Source of the DNA: Triops longicaudatus
Lineage: Eukaryota > Arthropoda > Branchiopoda > Notostraca > Triopsidae
Assembly (NCBI GenBank): GCA_022885665.1
Contig: JAGQDJ010000026.1
Span: forward strand, 1 to 64,000
Direction of reading: 5' to 3'
Length of the DNA stretch: 64,000 bases
Part shown: one piece after another, positions 51,017-63,357 of the stretch
How the letters are laid out: every line of letters starts with the position of its first letter
Position numbering within the stretch: the first letter of the stretch is position 1
Notes under the pieces: model-generated
What the model saw: only the letters and a program-made list of their open reading frames with translations
Databases searched by the model: none
Told to the model about the DNA's origin: nothing
Made by a program: the position numbers and the translations under genes

Positions 51017-51487
51017 ACAAGTTTCAGTTCATAGTCATCGCTTATTCAATCTTATCGTTTATTGCTATACTCCACCTATCTTGTACCAAGATATGCCGAG
51101 CGAATAAACTACAAACGTTGCCACAATACAGCTGCCTTTAAAACTAAAGCTCATTTTCTTTGCCGTATTTTAATACTGTAAACCTAAAAAGCCAGTAATT
51201 CACAATACCTACATTGTGCCTGAAATCTCTTCACAGTCACTAAAATACCTATAGCTTTATATACATATACTCAATTTACAACTGTAAAGATTTTTCTCAA
51301 ATGTCCTACTAATCCACACACTGGCAAAATCAGTTGATAAAAAAATGACCTAGCTGCCTATGGGGATTAGTTTTTAAGTTTTCTTCTACCCAATTCCACA
51401 ATTCTTTGGTAACAACACCAAGACCAGCAGGAGACTACTATTGCGCGCAAGTATTTTTTCGTAAGACTTCACATATCAGGTCGAATC
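51017..51487. other. Convergent spacer MRPS21 / OTULIN-like
   Basis: Both flanking genes end here, and the sequence is 3' UTR-like. No other feature seen besides the poly(A) signal. Confidence 0.45.
51103..51108 (+). terminator. Poly(A) signal of MRPS21
   Basis: AATAAA 87 bases after the stop codon. Confidence 0.5.
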
Positions 51488-54400
51488 TCATTCTTGAACC
51501 GGGATACTGAACTGGCGATCATCGTCTGCGATAATGGTAATCAACGGACGGTCGTTCGGTGTTTCTGCGTCAGGGAATAATGACCGAAACTCTTCATTAC
51601 CCGAGGCAGTAGGTCGTAGCACTTGCAGCGTGATATCTAACGTGTAGCTCAAAAGATACAGTTCCACCTACGAAAAAATTTTTACATTAAAGCACTGTCT
51701 TATGAGATATGCTAAAATTCTTAAACAGAGCTAAGATGCGCAAAGGAGATAGAAAAATACATAAAAGTAGGTTATATAGGGGGAAAAAGTGTCAATAGTC
51801 ATAAAGTACGTATGTCAATGAACTGAAAGAAGCAACAAATGAGCCCACAAAGCGAAAGAAATTTTTTTAATAAATAGAAATACACTCTACCTCTCGATAA
51901 TTCCTCTGATTTTGTTCGCGTAATTACAAAAAGACCACAATTAGAACAAACTATGCGTTTTGACATGCTGAGCATTACCTCGCCTAGTGCTACGGAGTCT
52001 CCTACAGGATCCAAATAATTATTCATCAAATCACGGGGCGTTTCAGACCCTCTGCGCGCGAACAGCAGTAAGGCAAACAAAGGAACGGCGTCACCTAGCG
52101 CGTCTGTCATGTGTAAACTCAAAGCGGAGGCGAGCATGTGTAATTTTAGCGCTTCCATGCAACGCAAATCTAACTCCGCATCACCATTCAAAAGCGTCGC
52201 CACCTTCTCCAAATTGGGCTTCTCTACGCTTGAGACTTGTACCTCCTGAAACAAAGCAATAGTGACATTAACCACAATAAAACTTCTAGTTCTTGTGTAA
52301 ACTAAATTACCAAAGTGTGGAGATCGTCCAAACAGTCTTTCATGCCCTGAAGCACATTTGTAGCACCATACGGTAATTTGTGTCCAAAACTCCAATCTTG
52401 CATCCAAGTATCGCCGCGATTCCACGCGTCTTCCAAGCAATGGAACGTCAGAGTTGGACTGGGTAAGGGAAAACCGTTTGCCAGCATCTGACACAAAGTA
52501 GCTCGTAGCACACCGTAATTATCGGGTCGTACCCGCCGCATCCTTTGGCACTGAGTGATCTCCGATACTTCAGCATAACCCTAACGAGTCAATAAACAAA
52601 ATCATTTTTAGTAGTAACTTAGTTTTAATTTTAATCTTTCGTAGTAATCTTAATCTGAAGTACTGACAATGTACCTACCTGTTTGACAGAAAAGGCGCGA
52701 AGAGTTTGTCCTTGCCATAACGAATCGACGAATGTGCTAATTAGCAATGGGGCGGCTAACGCTTCTTGACTGAACGCCACGCCCCCATCTTCCGAATAAG
52801 CCGAATCTCTGTTTTCTCGGTTACGATTATCAGTTGACCCTTTCTCTCTACGACGGACAACGGCTATTTCTAAGGGCGTGGCAGGACTAGGAAAAGGCGA
52901 GGGAGTGGCTAAGCAACTGCTCGTGACTGAAGTACTAGCGACCGACAGGGACATTTTTTCTCTGAAACGCGATATAAATCTTTAATTAACCGCTTCATCC
53001 TTTTAGCAAGTTAATATAGCTACGTCGTAAATCCATTACACTAATTGTTATTACAGAAGAGTTTTGTTACAAAGGACTGTCAATTGTATGATAGTTAGGT
53101 TGGGTGGTTCTGAATTTTATAAACGTAAAAAAGCGTTCGATATTACGAATTTCGGAAACAATGAACGTCTGATTGAGAACACCCAAACGAATTATCTGTT
53201 TCCATAAGGTTCGCTATAACGAGACTGTTTTGACGTTTCTGTTATTAAAGCTTCTGATAGCAACAATGTCATACACTTTTTAAAATATAGAGATCAAAAT
53301 AGCTAAACGCAAGGTAGATGTAATAAAAAATATTACTAATTACAATAAATTAAAGAATATGCAAAAAAACGCTTACTTTTGTTCATGTAAAGGGGATAAA
53401 GTACACACTGAAAGTAACATTGATGTGGAAGACTCCGAAACGTCTTCCAAGTACCCAGATTCCTCTGAGCTCCATAACTTCTTCATTTTGCCTTCGTCTA
53501 CTTTGGAAGCTTGCTTCGATCCAATATCTCTTGAGGAACTAGCGGACCTAGCAAAAAAATCCATATTGAACACTTCAGAGAAGGGGGTGGGGGGAAGTGA
53601 ATTCCAACCTGATTGTTAAAGGCGAGCCACTGCAACTTCGACTGACAGTTCCTTCACGACTTAGGCCCTCATCCTGCTCTTTAATGGTTATCGCTGACAC
53701 GTTTCCTTCTTGGAAGGACAACTCGACCGTCTTTTCTAGATCTTCCAATAACGCATCATCTTCCGGCAGTCCTTCGCTATCCCATTCCAATGATTTACCA
53801 CCATCTTCCCTGAAAAAGAAAAAAAAAATAAAATACAAAATTAATAAAAAATAAAATAAAATACAAAATTAATAAAAAATAAAATAAAATACAAAATTAA
53901 TTAAAGAAAAATTCAAAACCAAACAGCAATAAAGCATCAAAATGGATTTGGGCTAAAAATAAATTTAAATAAAATAATTAAAATGAAAATAAATACACGT
54001 TAATTTTCGCCTAATTCGAAAGCAAAGACATACTCGACTTGACTTAAGCTGTTAATCGATGCACTTCTGCGTCGAGGACGTTTAGGCAAGCGGGTCCATC
54101 CTTGCGTCGGGGACTCCCATTCCAACGAATTCTGATGTTCTGAGCTGCCGGCGGAGAAGGGTCCCAAGACGGGGCTATTCAAACTGCTCAACTCATTGTC
54201 CTCTTCACTCGGTTCCATACCACATCCCCAGCTGAGCAATCCCTTGAAAGAGGCTCTAGACTGGTGGGCGTGGACCAAATCCAAGGCACTAGATGGTCGC
54301 GAGCTGGCCACAGATGACGCCCCTGATCCTCTCCGTTGCTGCAGTGTGTCCGAAAGGTCTAAATGCAAGGTAAGCAGCTCCCGATCCATTTTGAGACAAT

Positions 54401-57400
54401 TGTGCTTCACTTGGGTAAGTTCTTTCTCCAAACTCTCTAAATGCTGTAACGTTTCGCTTCCTTGTGCTTGGTTTGTAGCCGACTCGAAACTCAGACTCGA
54501 GTTGAGGGATTCTAACGAACCTTCTTTGAGCCAACGCGTCAAATCCGCGCAGAGAATCTCGGGATCCAATTCCGAGTCACAGGAACTATCTCTGCGGAGA
54601 AAATTGCGTCTCAATTGGCCCCAATGTGCTTGTGCCAGGCTGGAAGAAGCGGCCCAGGGGACGGCGCCGTCTTCATGCTTTCGCACCGAAAGACTGTAGG
54701 AACGTACGCGAGTATTGCTTTCATCGTCAGCGTCTAGATCATCTTCTTCGGTCATATCTAAGGTCTCATAGCCCCGGATATGCGACGGTGAAGGACTCTG
54801 CATCAGCAACAAGGATTCAGGCAGTGTGAAATTTCTTCGTAAGCCCCCAGGCACTTGGGACGAAGAACTAGCATCGCAAAGCTCATTTTCTTCCCGCGGA
54901 AGTGATCTGCATAAAACACGCGGACTATCTTCTTTCTGTAAATAGTCACAAAGTAAAAAGGTGCTAACTGTTTGTTTACATTTGCCTCAACCCACGAAAA
55001 TAAACAAACCTTGACCAAACTCGGCAAAATTTACCAACGACACTTAACGTTTCTTTCCAGTCTGGTACTTCAAGGGATTAAAGAGCGATGTGGGATTAAG
55101 GATATCTGTTTCATATCTTGTTTACAGTTCGCAAGTTATTCGGAAATAAGTCGCGATATTGTGCAGGATAATCGTGTACAGTATTCAAGGTATTACTAAA
55201 CAATTGTTGGTTGCAACTTTCCAGTTGTGCGTTCTACTTTATTTTCACGTTTATGATCTTTATACCGCTATTTATAGCCGTCTAGATAAAAAGCTATGAA
55301 GAAAGTTCTCTGTCTTAAGCAAAGTATCAATCGGGCAGTTATTACCCTAACCACAGGCGCCTGGCAATAAATGTCATGTCCAGTGGGGCAAAGAGAATTG
55401 CAGCTATCGCGAAAACTCGTAACTCGTTTTTGCTCACAATAGTCCGCATTCCATGATACTCGTTTGCCACATGAAGAAAGCGTCGTGTAGCTACTCTTAA
55501 ACCAAACGAACCGTTAAAGAATCGATTGATGGACGAACTGACGGAATATTTCCAATAGTTTAAGCTAACTTACTACCTACGGTGCTATTCATGTTAACGT
55601 GAAAATTCTAAAGCAATAAGCCAAAGTAACGTAAGGAAACGACAACCGGCGCGAGCCTACGTTGAAAACAAAAGAAAACTGAAGGTAGGCAAAAGTTTAG
55701 CAAATGCTCGTTTTGAACACGCCGGTAAATTAACATAAATAAACCTATTTGACTAGCGTTTCAGACGTCTTAGACCAAAGACGCTTTCCTGGTTTACTGT
55801 TGAGCCACTGCTTGACATAAATATAGACACAACGCGGTTTGTGAATTAATAACTCCTGCTGTATCATGTGATACGAGAGTTTCCATCTAAAGATCGCAAT
55901 TTTCCCTAACTTCTGAAACCCACAGAATACGCATTAAAATGATCGAATCATATTTCTACCTAAACTAGCAGAAAATTTTATATATATATATATATTCAGC
56001 TGATGACAACATACAAGGCTTCAAAGACGCACGACTCATGGAGAAAAAAGGCAACGTAACACTCAGATCCCTTCTTTTCCTTACGCATTACAGCTTACCG
56101 TGACACACGCAAAGCCACAATCACGAAAACTCTGCGTATCGAACAAATCAAAGAGTCGTGGGACTTATGACGATTATATTGTAATCCTATAGTGCGTAGT
56201 AATAAACTCAATGGATCTGGCATAGTATTGGGTTGTAGCCTGTAAAACACAACACATTTCAGGGTTACACAAGTTCTCTTCGTTAACTAGCTTTAAGGTT
56301 TCCCAGAATAAATGAACCTTTACGAAGTGACACAAAAAGATAAGCAGACTGCACTTGGTATCCACGATTTTTTCTTCTAAGCATTTTTTGCTTATTAGTA
56401 CATTCTTCTCTACTCATACAGTGAAAGTTTTTTTTGTGGCTTTACTGTCGTTATTTTTCATAATTGCCAGGGTCGGACTTTCCGTCCATTTTCTCTCTGT
56501 CATGTTTGTTTTTCTTTCTCGGGTTACGTAAGTCATTTCTCACCTACGCGTTGATTACTGGTACAGAAGGCTTTTTACGCACGGACATCTCTCCCTCGTA
56601 TTTATGCTTTCTTTCAAACTTGTCTGCTGATGCGACTAGAAAATGTCAAGTCATGGACATTTTTTCGTACGTTAACATAACTGTAAGTCGGTTTCTTGCC
56701 GTTCAAACAGGTTCGGCAGTTGTACACATTTTTAAAGATCTTCACTCTAATCATCTCGAGTATGTCATGACTCGCGAGAAATTCGATACGCTCAAGGAAA
56801 TAAATAAATTATCAAATAAAAAACAAAGGCTTACCTTATTTCTATAAAATGAAAAATAATTCAAGCCGTCTGCTTTCTGGCTCCATTCTTCCTCATCTTC
56901 TTCATCAGACTCTTCACTGGGGTAAGTCGACGTCGGGCGGGAATCTTCTTCGCCCTGTCGGAATTTCTCTGCTCGTAACCGCTTTCGTCTGAGTCTCTGC
57001 TTGCGTCGCCAGTAAGTGTCGTTTCCTTTTTTCTTTCCCCAGCATTTCTTGTATAGTTTGTAACAGATCAGGCCACCAATCCCCAACAGAAATACCATGC
57101 CCGTCGCTTTGACTACAGGCATGGCCAAACATCCAACAAAAAGATCGTCAATCAATGCAATTCGTTAACACACCGAGAAGTTTTAGTACGCATGCAAAGT
57201 TCACACGACAACGAGAGAAGGTTCATAAGTCTTTACCGGATTCCAGAGCCAGCTTCCATGTCTGTTCCCAATGACACAAATCCAGGCCTACCGTTCCTGC
57301 CCAGGTGAGAATATCCGTTTCGAACGTTCCATGGAAGGCACAGGTTGAAAAGGCGTCTAATCCGGGTAAAAAGCCCGTTTTCTCATGCCGGTAATACACG

Positions 57401-57510
57401 GCGAATAAAAGTCCACTGCACGAGGTCGGATCCGCGGTAAACGCTAGCATTTCGCGCCCCTGCCAGCTCGGGGGTCGGTGGTAAGGGGTTGAAGGGGGCA
57501 ACAGAAGCAT
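51488..57510 (-). CDS. Membrane-anchored OTULIN-family pseudo-deubiquitinase
   Basis: OTULIN cleaves linear (Met1) ubiquitin chains; vertebrate OTULINL (FAM105A) is its inactive membrane relative. Nine exons join in phase: 57510-57237, 57112-56835, 54935-54034, 53809-53609, 53547-53377, 52961-52679, 52580-52311, 52245-51979, 51667-51488; 941 aa. Residues 95-111 form a membrane segment (ATGMVFLLGIGGLICYKLY) followed by basic KKCWGKKK. A long acidic/Ser-rich region follows, with a coiled coil at about 345-385 (LESLEKELTQVKHNCLKMD). The OTULIN domain begins near 704: GYAEVSEI, RMRRVRPDNYGVLRATLCQ, FALLLFARRGSETPRDL, VELYLLSYTLDITLQVLRP and IIADDDRQFSIPV. The catalytic Cys is Gly 726, His is Gln 934, Asn is Ser 936. 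Start uncertain: more 5' exons could exist. Exons at 53547 and 52961 join as in-phase splice partners, so this is not two genes. Confidence 0.8.
53208..53229. mobile_element. Solitary pogo/Tigger-like end in an OTULIN-like intron
   Basis: GGTTCGCTATAACGAGACTG matches the inverted form of the terminal consensus seen at 45686. A matching left end was not found within 200 bp, so this is a remnant. Confidence 0.35.
53821..53902. repeat. A/T-rich tandem repeat, about 29-bp unit, three copies
   Basis: The unit TAAAATACAAAATTAATAAA recurs three times within the 224-bp intron between the third and fourth exons of the OTULIN-like gene. Confidence 0.8.
55979..55996. repeat. (TA)n microsatellite
   Basis: About nine TA units within the 1.9-kb second intron of the OTULIN-like gene. 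Nothing else is recognised in that intron. Confidence 0.8.
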
Positions 57511-60466
57511 TCGGTGGCGCTACACCACACTTTGGGGACTTCCTATTTCGAAAAGTATTTCCTCATTAATATTTCACATCCCACATACGCTGCCTCTCAA
57601 ACTGCCATAAAGTTTCATGAACGACTATGATGCAAGTAGGGATGTGAAACCATGCCAGTCCGGACTCTGACTGATAACCAATTGATTACGGAGTCGCACC
57701 TGGGCCACTTTCAAGTGAGGTACAAGGGCGGAGCGGGAAAGATGTGACTTTTAGAGCGGGAGAACAGAAGTGTGACATGGTCGTACGCGCAAACCGGCAC
57801 GTATAACTAAGTGCTAGCATTTCGATGCAAAGTCTTTAGTTGGCCTTTTTAGTTTAAAAAAGGGAAGGTTTGGCTGGTTTCTACTTTATTCATGTTTCGA
57901 CAGAGTGGGGTACAATAAAGTTTCCTAAAATGGAAGTCCTGGGGTACTCGAGTACGTCGGTAGACGCTGCGGGAAGGGGTGAAAGTTGCTAAATCATCTT
58001 GTTGGCAGGTATACGTGCGGTTTAGCACAATTAAACCTGGGGCTTTTGTAACGCGTTATCTAAGTGGTTGAACGAATTTGACACTTTTTTCGTGCCCTTT
58101 TCCTATGCAGACCAACGATAAAACGACTCTTTTATACTTGAACTTTAGCAGAAACAAAGGTATTTACTTCCAAGCGCGTGTTCGGCAATAAAGTCTCGTG
58201 TTTTTTCTGCTTTACGGGGTAAGGAATTGATGAGTTGGCGAGTGCGCTGCCATTATTTAGCATGAAGGTAGGAAAGAGGACGCTACAAAAGTCGGACGTT
58301 TGCCAGAACAGGGGACGCAGAAACGCGTCATATTGCAAAGATAAGTTCTGGAGCGGCGCCCGGAAATGTAACAGCGTCAATTGTGGTGGTGGCCTTCAAA
58401 CGCCTTGTGGTCAAACAAATAACGCCGCTGGGGCAGGAATTAACGTTACACTGGCTGAAGACGGCGTTTACTTCCTGGTAATTGTCAACATCAAGGTTGC
58501 GTTTTTTATACGCCAGGAACTAAGATGGCAAATGAGATAAACTTAGATAGCAAAGGACAATCGACAACTGCAATCACGGCGTGACAGAAGAAAAACAAAA
58601 CAAATAGGACACCCCCTGGGAAGAAGGTAGACTGCGTTCAATTAAAACGGCCTATAACCGGGTGTAACATGCAAATATGCATAATATATGTTTAGAAATC
58701 AAGAAAATGGAAGGGTGCACGTGTGTACTTACCGTCTGATATAAACGTTACTCCATTATTATTGCACTAAATATAACTAAGACGACCCAACCTTGAGAGA
58801 AAAATAACAACAGTACCAGAAGTAAACACGCTAACGCCGCCTATCAGACATGAATTTAGACATGTCTCGCCATCTGTTGCCCAATTACAGAACAAAAACT
58901 TTTAAAATGCGAATGTTCATGATAACTGTACCGTAAAAAAATAATAATTGTAAAAAATACAATAAAAGTTCGCTTATCTGCAAAAGCCTGAGAAAAAGGT
59001 ACTCCAAGTATTGCAGATAGATTATCTTACCATCGAAGAGAAATAAAACTAGATAAGAGGATAAAAAATAAATGCATTACACGAACCGGATTTCGCAAAC
59101 GCCGAAAGCTGTCGCTATTATCCCGTGCTTCTTTTCTTTCGCTTTATATAGTGTTGATTTTTACAAATAATGTAACCAGAGCGAGACTGAGGTCGTTTCG
59201 GGAAAGATAAAACAAAATATTTGACTTCACTCCATAGTAAAGTAATTTGTGATGGGACACAGTAAGACAAAGCTATTAGCGTAGAATCTCGTTGTAATGA
59301 ACCCACATGGGACAAAGAAAAAACTGTCAGCATATCCTTAGCTAATTATATTAGAAGCTTTTTCAATACATTTACATATCTTGGGAACTTAAAAATCCGT
59401 CTTCTATAGCCGAAAGTTCGTTATAAAAGTTCGGTAAGCCAGACTCCAGTACGGCAAAATTTCGATTTTGTAGACAGGTCGGGGCAGGAGGGTGTAGTTA
59501 AGAAGTCCGATAGTTGACAAAATCCGACTCACGTACTAAGCGTACAGGGAAATGTTAAAAACATTCCATAGTAGAATTATTTTCAACATGAAATGTGCAC
59601 GGTTACACTTCAGTTATGCTTTTGTAAGACGAAGCCGTGGTCTAGCTAATGGAATAAAAAACATGTCAACCAGGATTACTAGCTAACCCTTCGCTTAAAA
59701 ATTTTTTTTTCATTTTGGTGGACGAGATAACGCAAAGTGATGAAAAGTGCACATCGAAGTCCTACCGTGTACATCGAAGGCGTGGTGTGATCACTTCTTA
59801 GAAATAGTCCTTAGGCAAACACGCTGTTCTCATGCATGGTCTACAATTCCTTTTGCAATCCTATGGAACCAAAAAAGGTTCATGTTTGAACAAATTCTCA
59901 CGCTGAAATGTAGAAACAGCACAACGTGGTAATAAAATGCTTCCCATTTACTGAAAAGCACTGCCTTTCATCACGACGACAGCAAAGACATTAGAAAGTC
60001 CATTGAGTAGGTCTGTTGAAATCTACGTAGGACAATCCAACCTTTCGCGAGGAATGGTTTAAAACCCTTTTGATCAATTTGAACAACCTAACAGCACCAA
60101 AATAAAAAGCGAAACGATGCAATATTAAAACTGGAGCGTAAATTACGGTTAAGAATAAAAATAATATTATAAAACAACACTGTATACAAAATTTTACTAT
60201 AATGCTGAATTATAAGAATTTTATTTGCACTTCAAAACAGCCATACATATGGACAATTTACTTTGTCGAAAAATTACGTAAATAAGACAAAACATTTAAT
60301 GGTACCACCGGATCTAAATGATTCGATTAGAGGCAGCCAAACAGCATGTGTGCAATGCCGTTTTTCAGCGTAAGTGCAATGCTGTATTGGTCTACCAAAT
60401 GGAAAAAGCGATACAAACGCAAATCTTACCAGCACATTTCATCCATACACAAACATATTAATGCCA
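57511..60466. other. Gene-poor spacer, 3 kb
   Basis: Upstream flank of the OTULIN-like gene and downstream flank of snf. I found no coding exon with splice support. One MITE-like element (59279-59455) is described separately. An untranslated first exon of the OTULIN-like gene could lie here unseen. Confidence 0.4.
59279..59455. mobile_element. MITE with pogo/Tigger-like ends
   Basis: Left end GTAGAATCTCGTTGTAATG at 59281; a decayed right end with TTCGTTATAAAAGTTCGG and CCAGACTCCAGTA near 59415-59452. About 175 bp, the same size class as the elements at 16710 and 45686. Confidence 0.45.
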
Positions 60467-61461
60467 TTACTTTTTGGCAAAAGTAATCTTCATCGCGTGT
60501 GTCGGTGTGATTTTGAATCCTTGTAGTGCGTCTCTGGCCGCTCCTGACTGCATTTCATTATCGAATTCCACAAAAGCGATGTCGTGCCGGCCAGGAACCA
60601 GTCGCACTTCTTTAAATCCAGGGAACCTTCACGATAGAAATTTCAATTTTAATCGAGCCCCACAATTCCAAAAATGAATATCTTACTGGTTGAAAAGCAT
60701 TGAAAGCATCATCTCATTGGTTTCTTCAGGTAAGTTGGTCAAGAACAGAATTTGATTAGGAGGTTGCTCGCCATAAGGTCCTGCTTTATCCTTCTTCTTC
60801 TTTGGCTTCTTGCCTTCTTTGTCCAACGCCCCATCTTCGGTGCGACGGGCTGGCCGCTTCGGACGTTCTTGGAAGGTTCCCTTCAACTTGGCAATCATGT
60901 CTGAGTCCGTTTTGGAATATTGGATTCTCTGGAAATACAAGTGAAGTTTTGTGAATTACGCTTCAACACAATTTAAGAGTATTTTTTAATTATTTGTTCT
61001 AAATTTTATTTTCAGCCCTCGGTTAGCATACCGCACAACCAAGGGGGCCGTCATGTCTTCACCATCACCATCAAAGGCGATTATGCGAGCAAGGACTTAT
61101 CTCATCATTAAAAACGAATGTGATCGGTTTCAATTCGCTTAAGTCTTTTACCATGGGTTTATCGTAGAAGGGAAATCCTTGCATTGAACGAAGGGCGTTG
61201 GTAGCACTTGTAATTTCTTTGAAAATGACGAAAGCTTGACCTCGCATTTTAAGGGTCTTCAATGCAACGATATCCAAAATTTGACCAAATTGAGAGAATA
61301 TGGCATAGAGCGACTTCTTCAGTTCTAGACGACAGAAGCACAATGTAAGTACTTTTGTAGAACAATAACAAAATCAAGAAATAATAAGAAAATTTACCTT
61401 CTTTGTTCACTTTTTCATTCAAGTTATTGATGTAAATGGTATTATTCGGGCGGATATCCAT
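60467..61461 (-). CDS. snf: U1A/U2B''-type spliceosomal RNA-binding protein
   Basis: Binds stem-loops of U1 and U2 snRNA in the spliceosome; arthropods use one Snf protein for both roles. Four exons: 61461-61398, 61324-61152, 60928-60687, 60626-60467; 212 aa, like fly Snf (about 216) and shorter than human U1A. First RRM: MDIRPNNTIYINNLNEK (RNP2), LKMRGQAFVIFKE (RNP1), PMRIQYSKTDSD. A basic linker (KKPKKKKDKAG) follows. Second RRM: QILFLTNLPEE, then RHDIAFVEFDNE and MKITFAKK. The start ATG opens the conserved N-terminus. It is divergently paired with the zinc-finger gene at 61751. Confidence 0.95.
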
Positions 61462-61750
61462 GATGGAAGGATGGCCACTTAGATCCAATACTTAAAACGA
61501 ATTATTCTGAAAAATAAAGCATAATAATAAAAAGATATTATACAATTTACATTAAGAGATATTATACGTTTATTGGTACATTTCGTATAATATTAAATGA
61601 AATTTCAATTTAGAACTTACTTTGTTTATGGACTTGCACGCGCGTTGGCTGGCGTCTTTCTCCACACCGGCAGTGATCGATATAAAAACGATATTTATAT
61701 CGAAGTTGACGTCACAAATTCAAGGAAATAAACAGAAAACGCGTGTAGAA
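61462..61750. promoter_or_regulatory. Compact divergent promoter with CRE and palindrome
   Basis: Only 289 bases separate the start codons of snf (-) and the zinc-finger gene (+). It contains a perfect cAMP-response element TGACGTCA at 61707-61714, and a 10-bp perfect inverted repeat, TCGATATAAA (61677-61686) and TTTATATCGA (61694-61703). The motifs are seen; their use is inference. Confidence 0.55.
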
Positions 61751-63210
61751 ATGGAAGGAAACAAAAGTTCCGAGGTGAAAGATGTTTTGCCGCAAAACTA
61801 CAATCATGAAATTACTTCTTTCGATTTTTCTTCCGCAAACGACTTTACGCTTGTTCTCCGAGCCTCAGTTTTAACAGAACAGGACAGCAAAGAATGGATT
61901 AAAGGATTTAGCAAAAATACCTTCACAAACTGGATTGTTGCCAAAACTGTTAAACTCCAGAAGTGAGTCTTATGTTCACACATACTTCTATTTTTATAAA
62001 AGGGACACGCTACTATGAATTAATCCGATCACTATTTTAGGCATGTTTACAAAGCTGTATACGCTTGCCATCGATCTTCCAAAAATAAGGCAAAACACCC
62101 CAAAGTCGCTACCGGAAGAAATACTGACTGCCGTGCAGAGATCAAAGTGTTGATCAAAAAAGTCAACAGAAGTACCATGAGAAATGACAACTTTTTAAAA
62201 CGTCCAAAACCACTGGCTGGCGTCATAAAAATTAATTTCACACACAACCACGAAATTCGTTGCGGGGATGCACTGAAACTTCTTAGAGTATCTCCAGAAA
62301 CGCGCGAAGCATATGTTAATTATTTTACGCAAGGGTTTTGTCTTGCGGCTGCGCGGCGTGCTCACCAAGCACACCTATTATCAACTGCAGCTGAAAATTT
62401 GTCCAATGCTGCTGAAAATCCATGCGAACGAACGGTTCGGCACATCTACCACCTTTGGCAGAAAGTTAACCAAAGCAAAGATACATTGTTTAGTGCTTCC
62501 GAAGAGCATAAGTCAACATTACATTGCCAACCGAGCGAGATCTCTGCTACAAAGCTTGAAATTGACTCAGCTGGACTAAGTACTCATGACTCGAACGTCA
62601 CGAACGACTTAAGAGCGGCAAAAGGTACTGCTTTCGAATCGGTAAATGGAAACACCTGTGTTTTAACGTACAATCTCGAAACGGATGATAGCGACAACGT
62701 GAACATGGTAGACAATAACGAAGTAGTAGAAGACCCGCTTGTTTCGCTCTCAACAGCGGTAAAATGAACCTAAAAATATATTTTAGACGTTATAAATGAC
62801 TTCTCTGTATTTCAGGATAAACTGGTGGAGATTAGAGAGCAAATCAAACAAAAATGGATAATATTGGAAAGGCTAATAGACACGATAAAAGAGCGTACTA
62901 TAAAGCATGGAGATCTAAAAACAAATGCAGGTAATAAGCGACGCTCCGAAATTACATATTTTCTTAAAAAAAAATTATTAACAGTTATTAAAAAGGCAAC
63001 GAACTATGCTGACATCAATGTTAACCTGAAAAAGAAAAGAAAACGCGTTTTGTGTGATCTTTCTTCTCACCAAATCTTCTCACCAAACTTAAAACCAAAT
63101 CACGAAATATTGCTCTTTCAGGTTTAGCTCGAATGATAGAAGAGTTATCGAAGTCAGCGGAAAACGTAGCAAGCGTAAACAAGTTTCTTCATACGTCCTT
63201 CCGGAGTTGA
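61751..63210 (+). CDS. CARF/FAR1-like zinc-finger protein of WRKY-GCM1 type, possibly transposase-derived
   Basis: Four exons (61751-61962, 62041-62758, 62816-62930, 63122-63210) give 377 aa. The N-terminal half has a compact C...C...HxH arrangement: W-I-V-A-K-T...YKAVYACH, then NTDCRAEIKVLI, then INFTHNHEI. This is the ligand order of FAR1/MULE-derived and CARF (calcium-responsive) DNA-binding domains. The C-terminal half has no recognised domain and ends in a coiled-coil-like helix (IREQIKQKWIILERLIDTI). No transposase catalytic core is present, so it looks like a domesticated DNA-binding protein. An in-frame ATG at 61628 would add 41 residues, but it lies within the promoter-like palindrome/CRE region, so 61751 is preferred. 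Confidence 0.65.
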
Positions 63211-63357
63211 TCAAACTTCCAACGTCCAAGTGAAGCATCGAAACCAAAAAGTTAGACGTTTTATAAGTTTTAAAAAAGGACAAGCATTGTGAAATTGCGA
63301 CATTGTCCTACTTAATTCGTAAGAACGCTGGACTCCAACCCTGACTCGTTTGTACAA

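Noticed and set aside
51488..52952. OTULIN-like gene starting at the ATG at 52952
   Set aside because: The exon has an acceptor at 52962-52963 and joins the upstream exon 53547-53377 in phase; the apparent stop after LHEQK is a GTAAGCG splice donor.
61628..61750. Upstream ATG as start of the zinc-finger gene
   Set aside because: The added 41 residues would be encoded by the palindrome/CRE segment and lack family similarity; the ATG at 61751 is in a better context.
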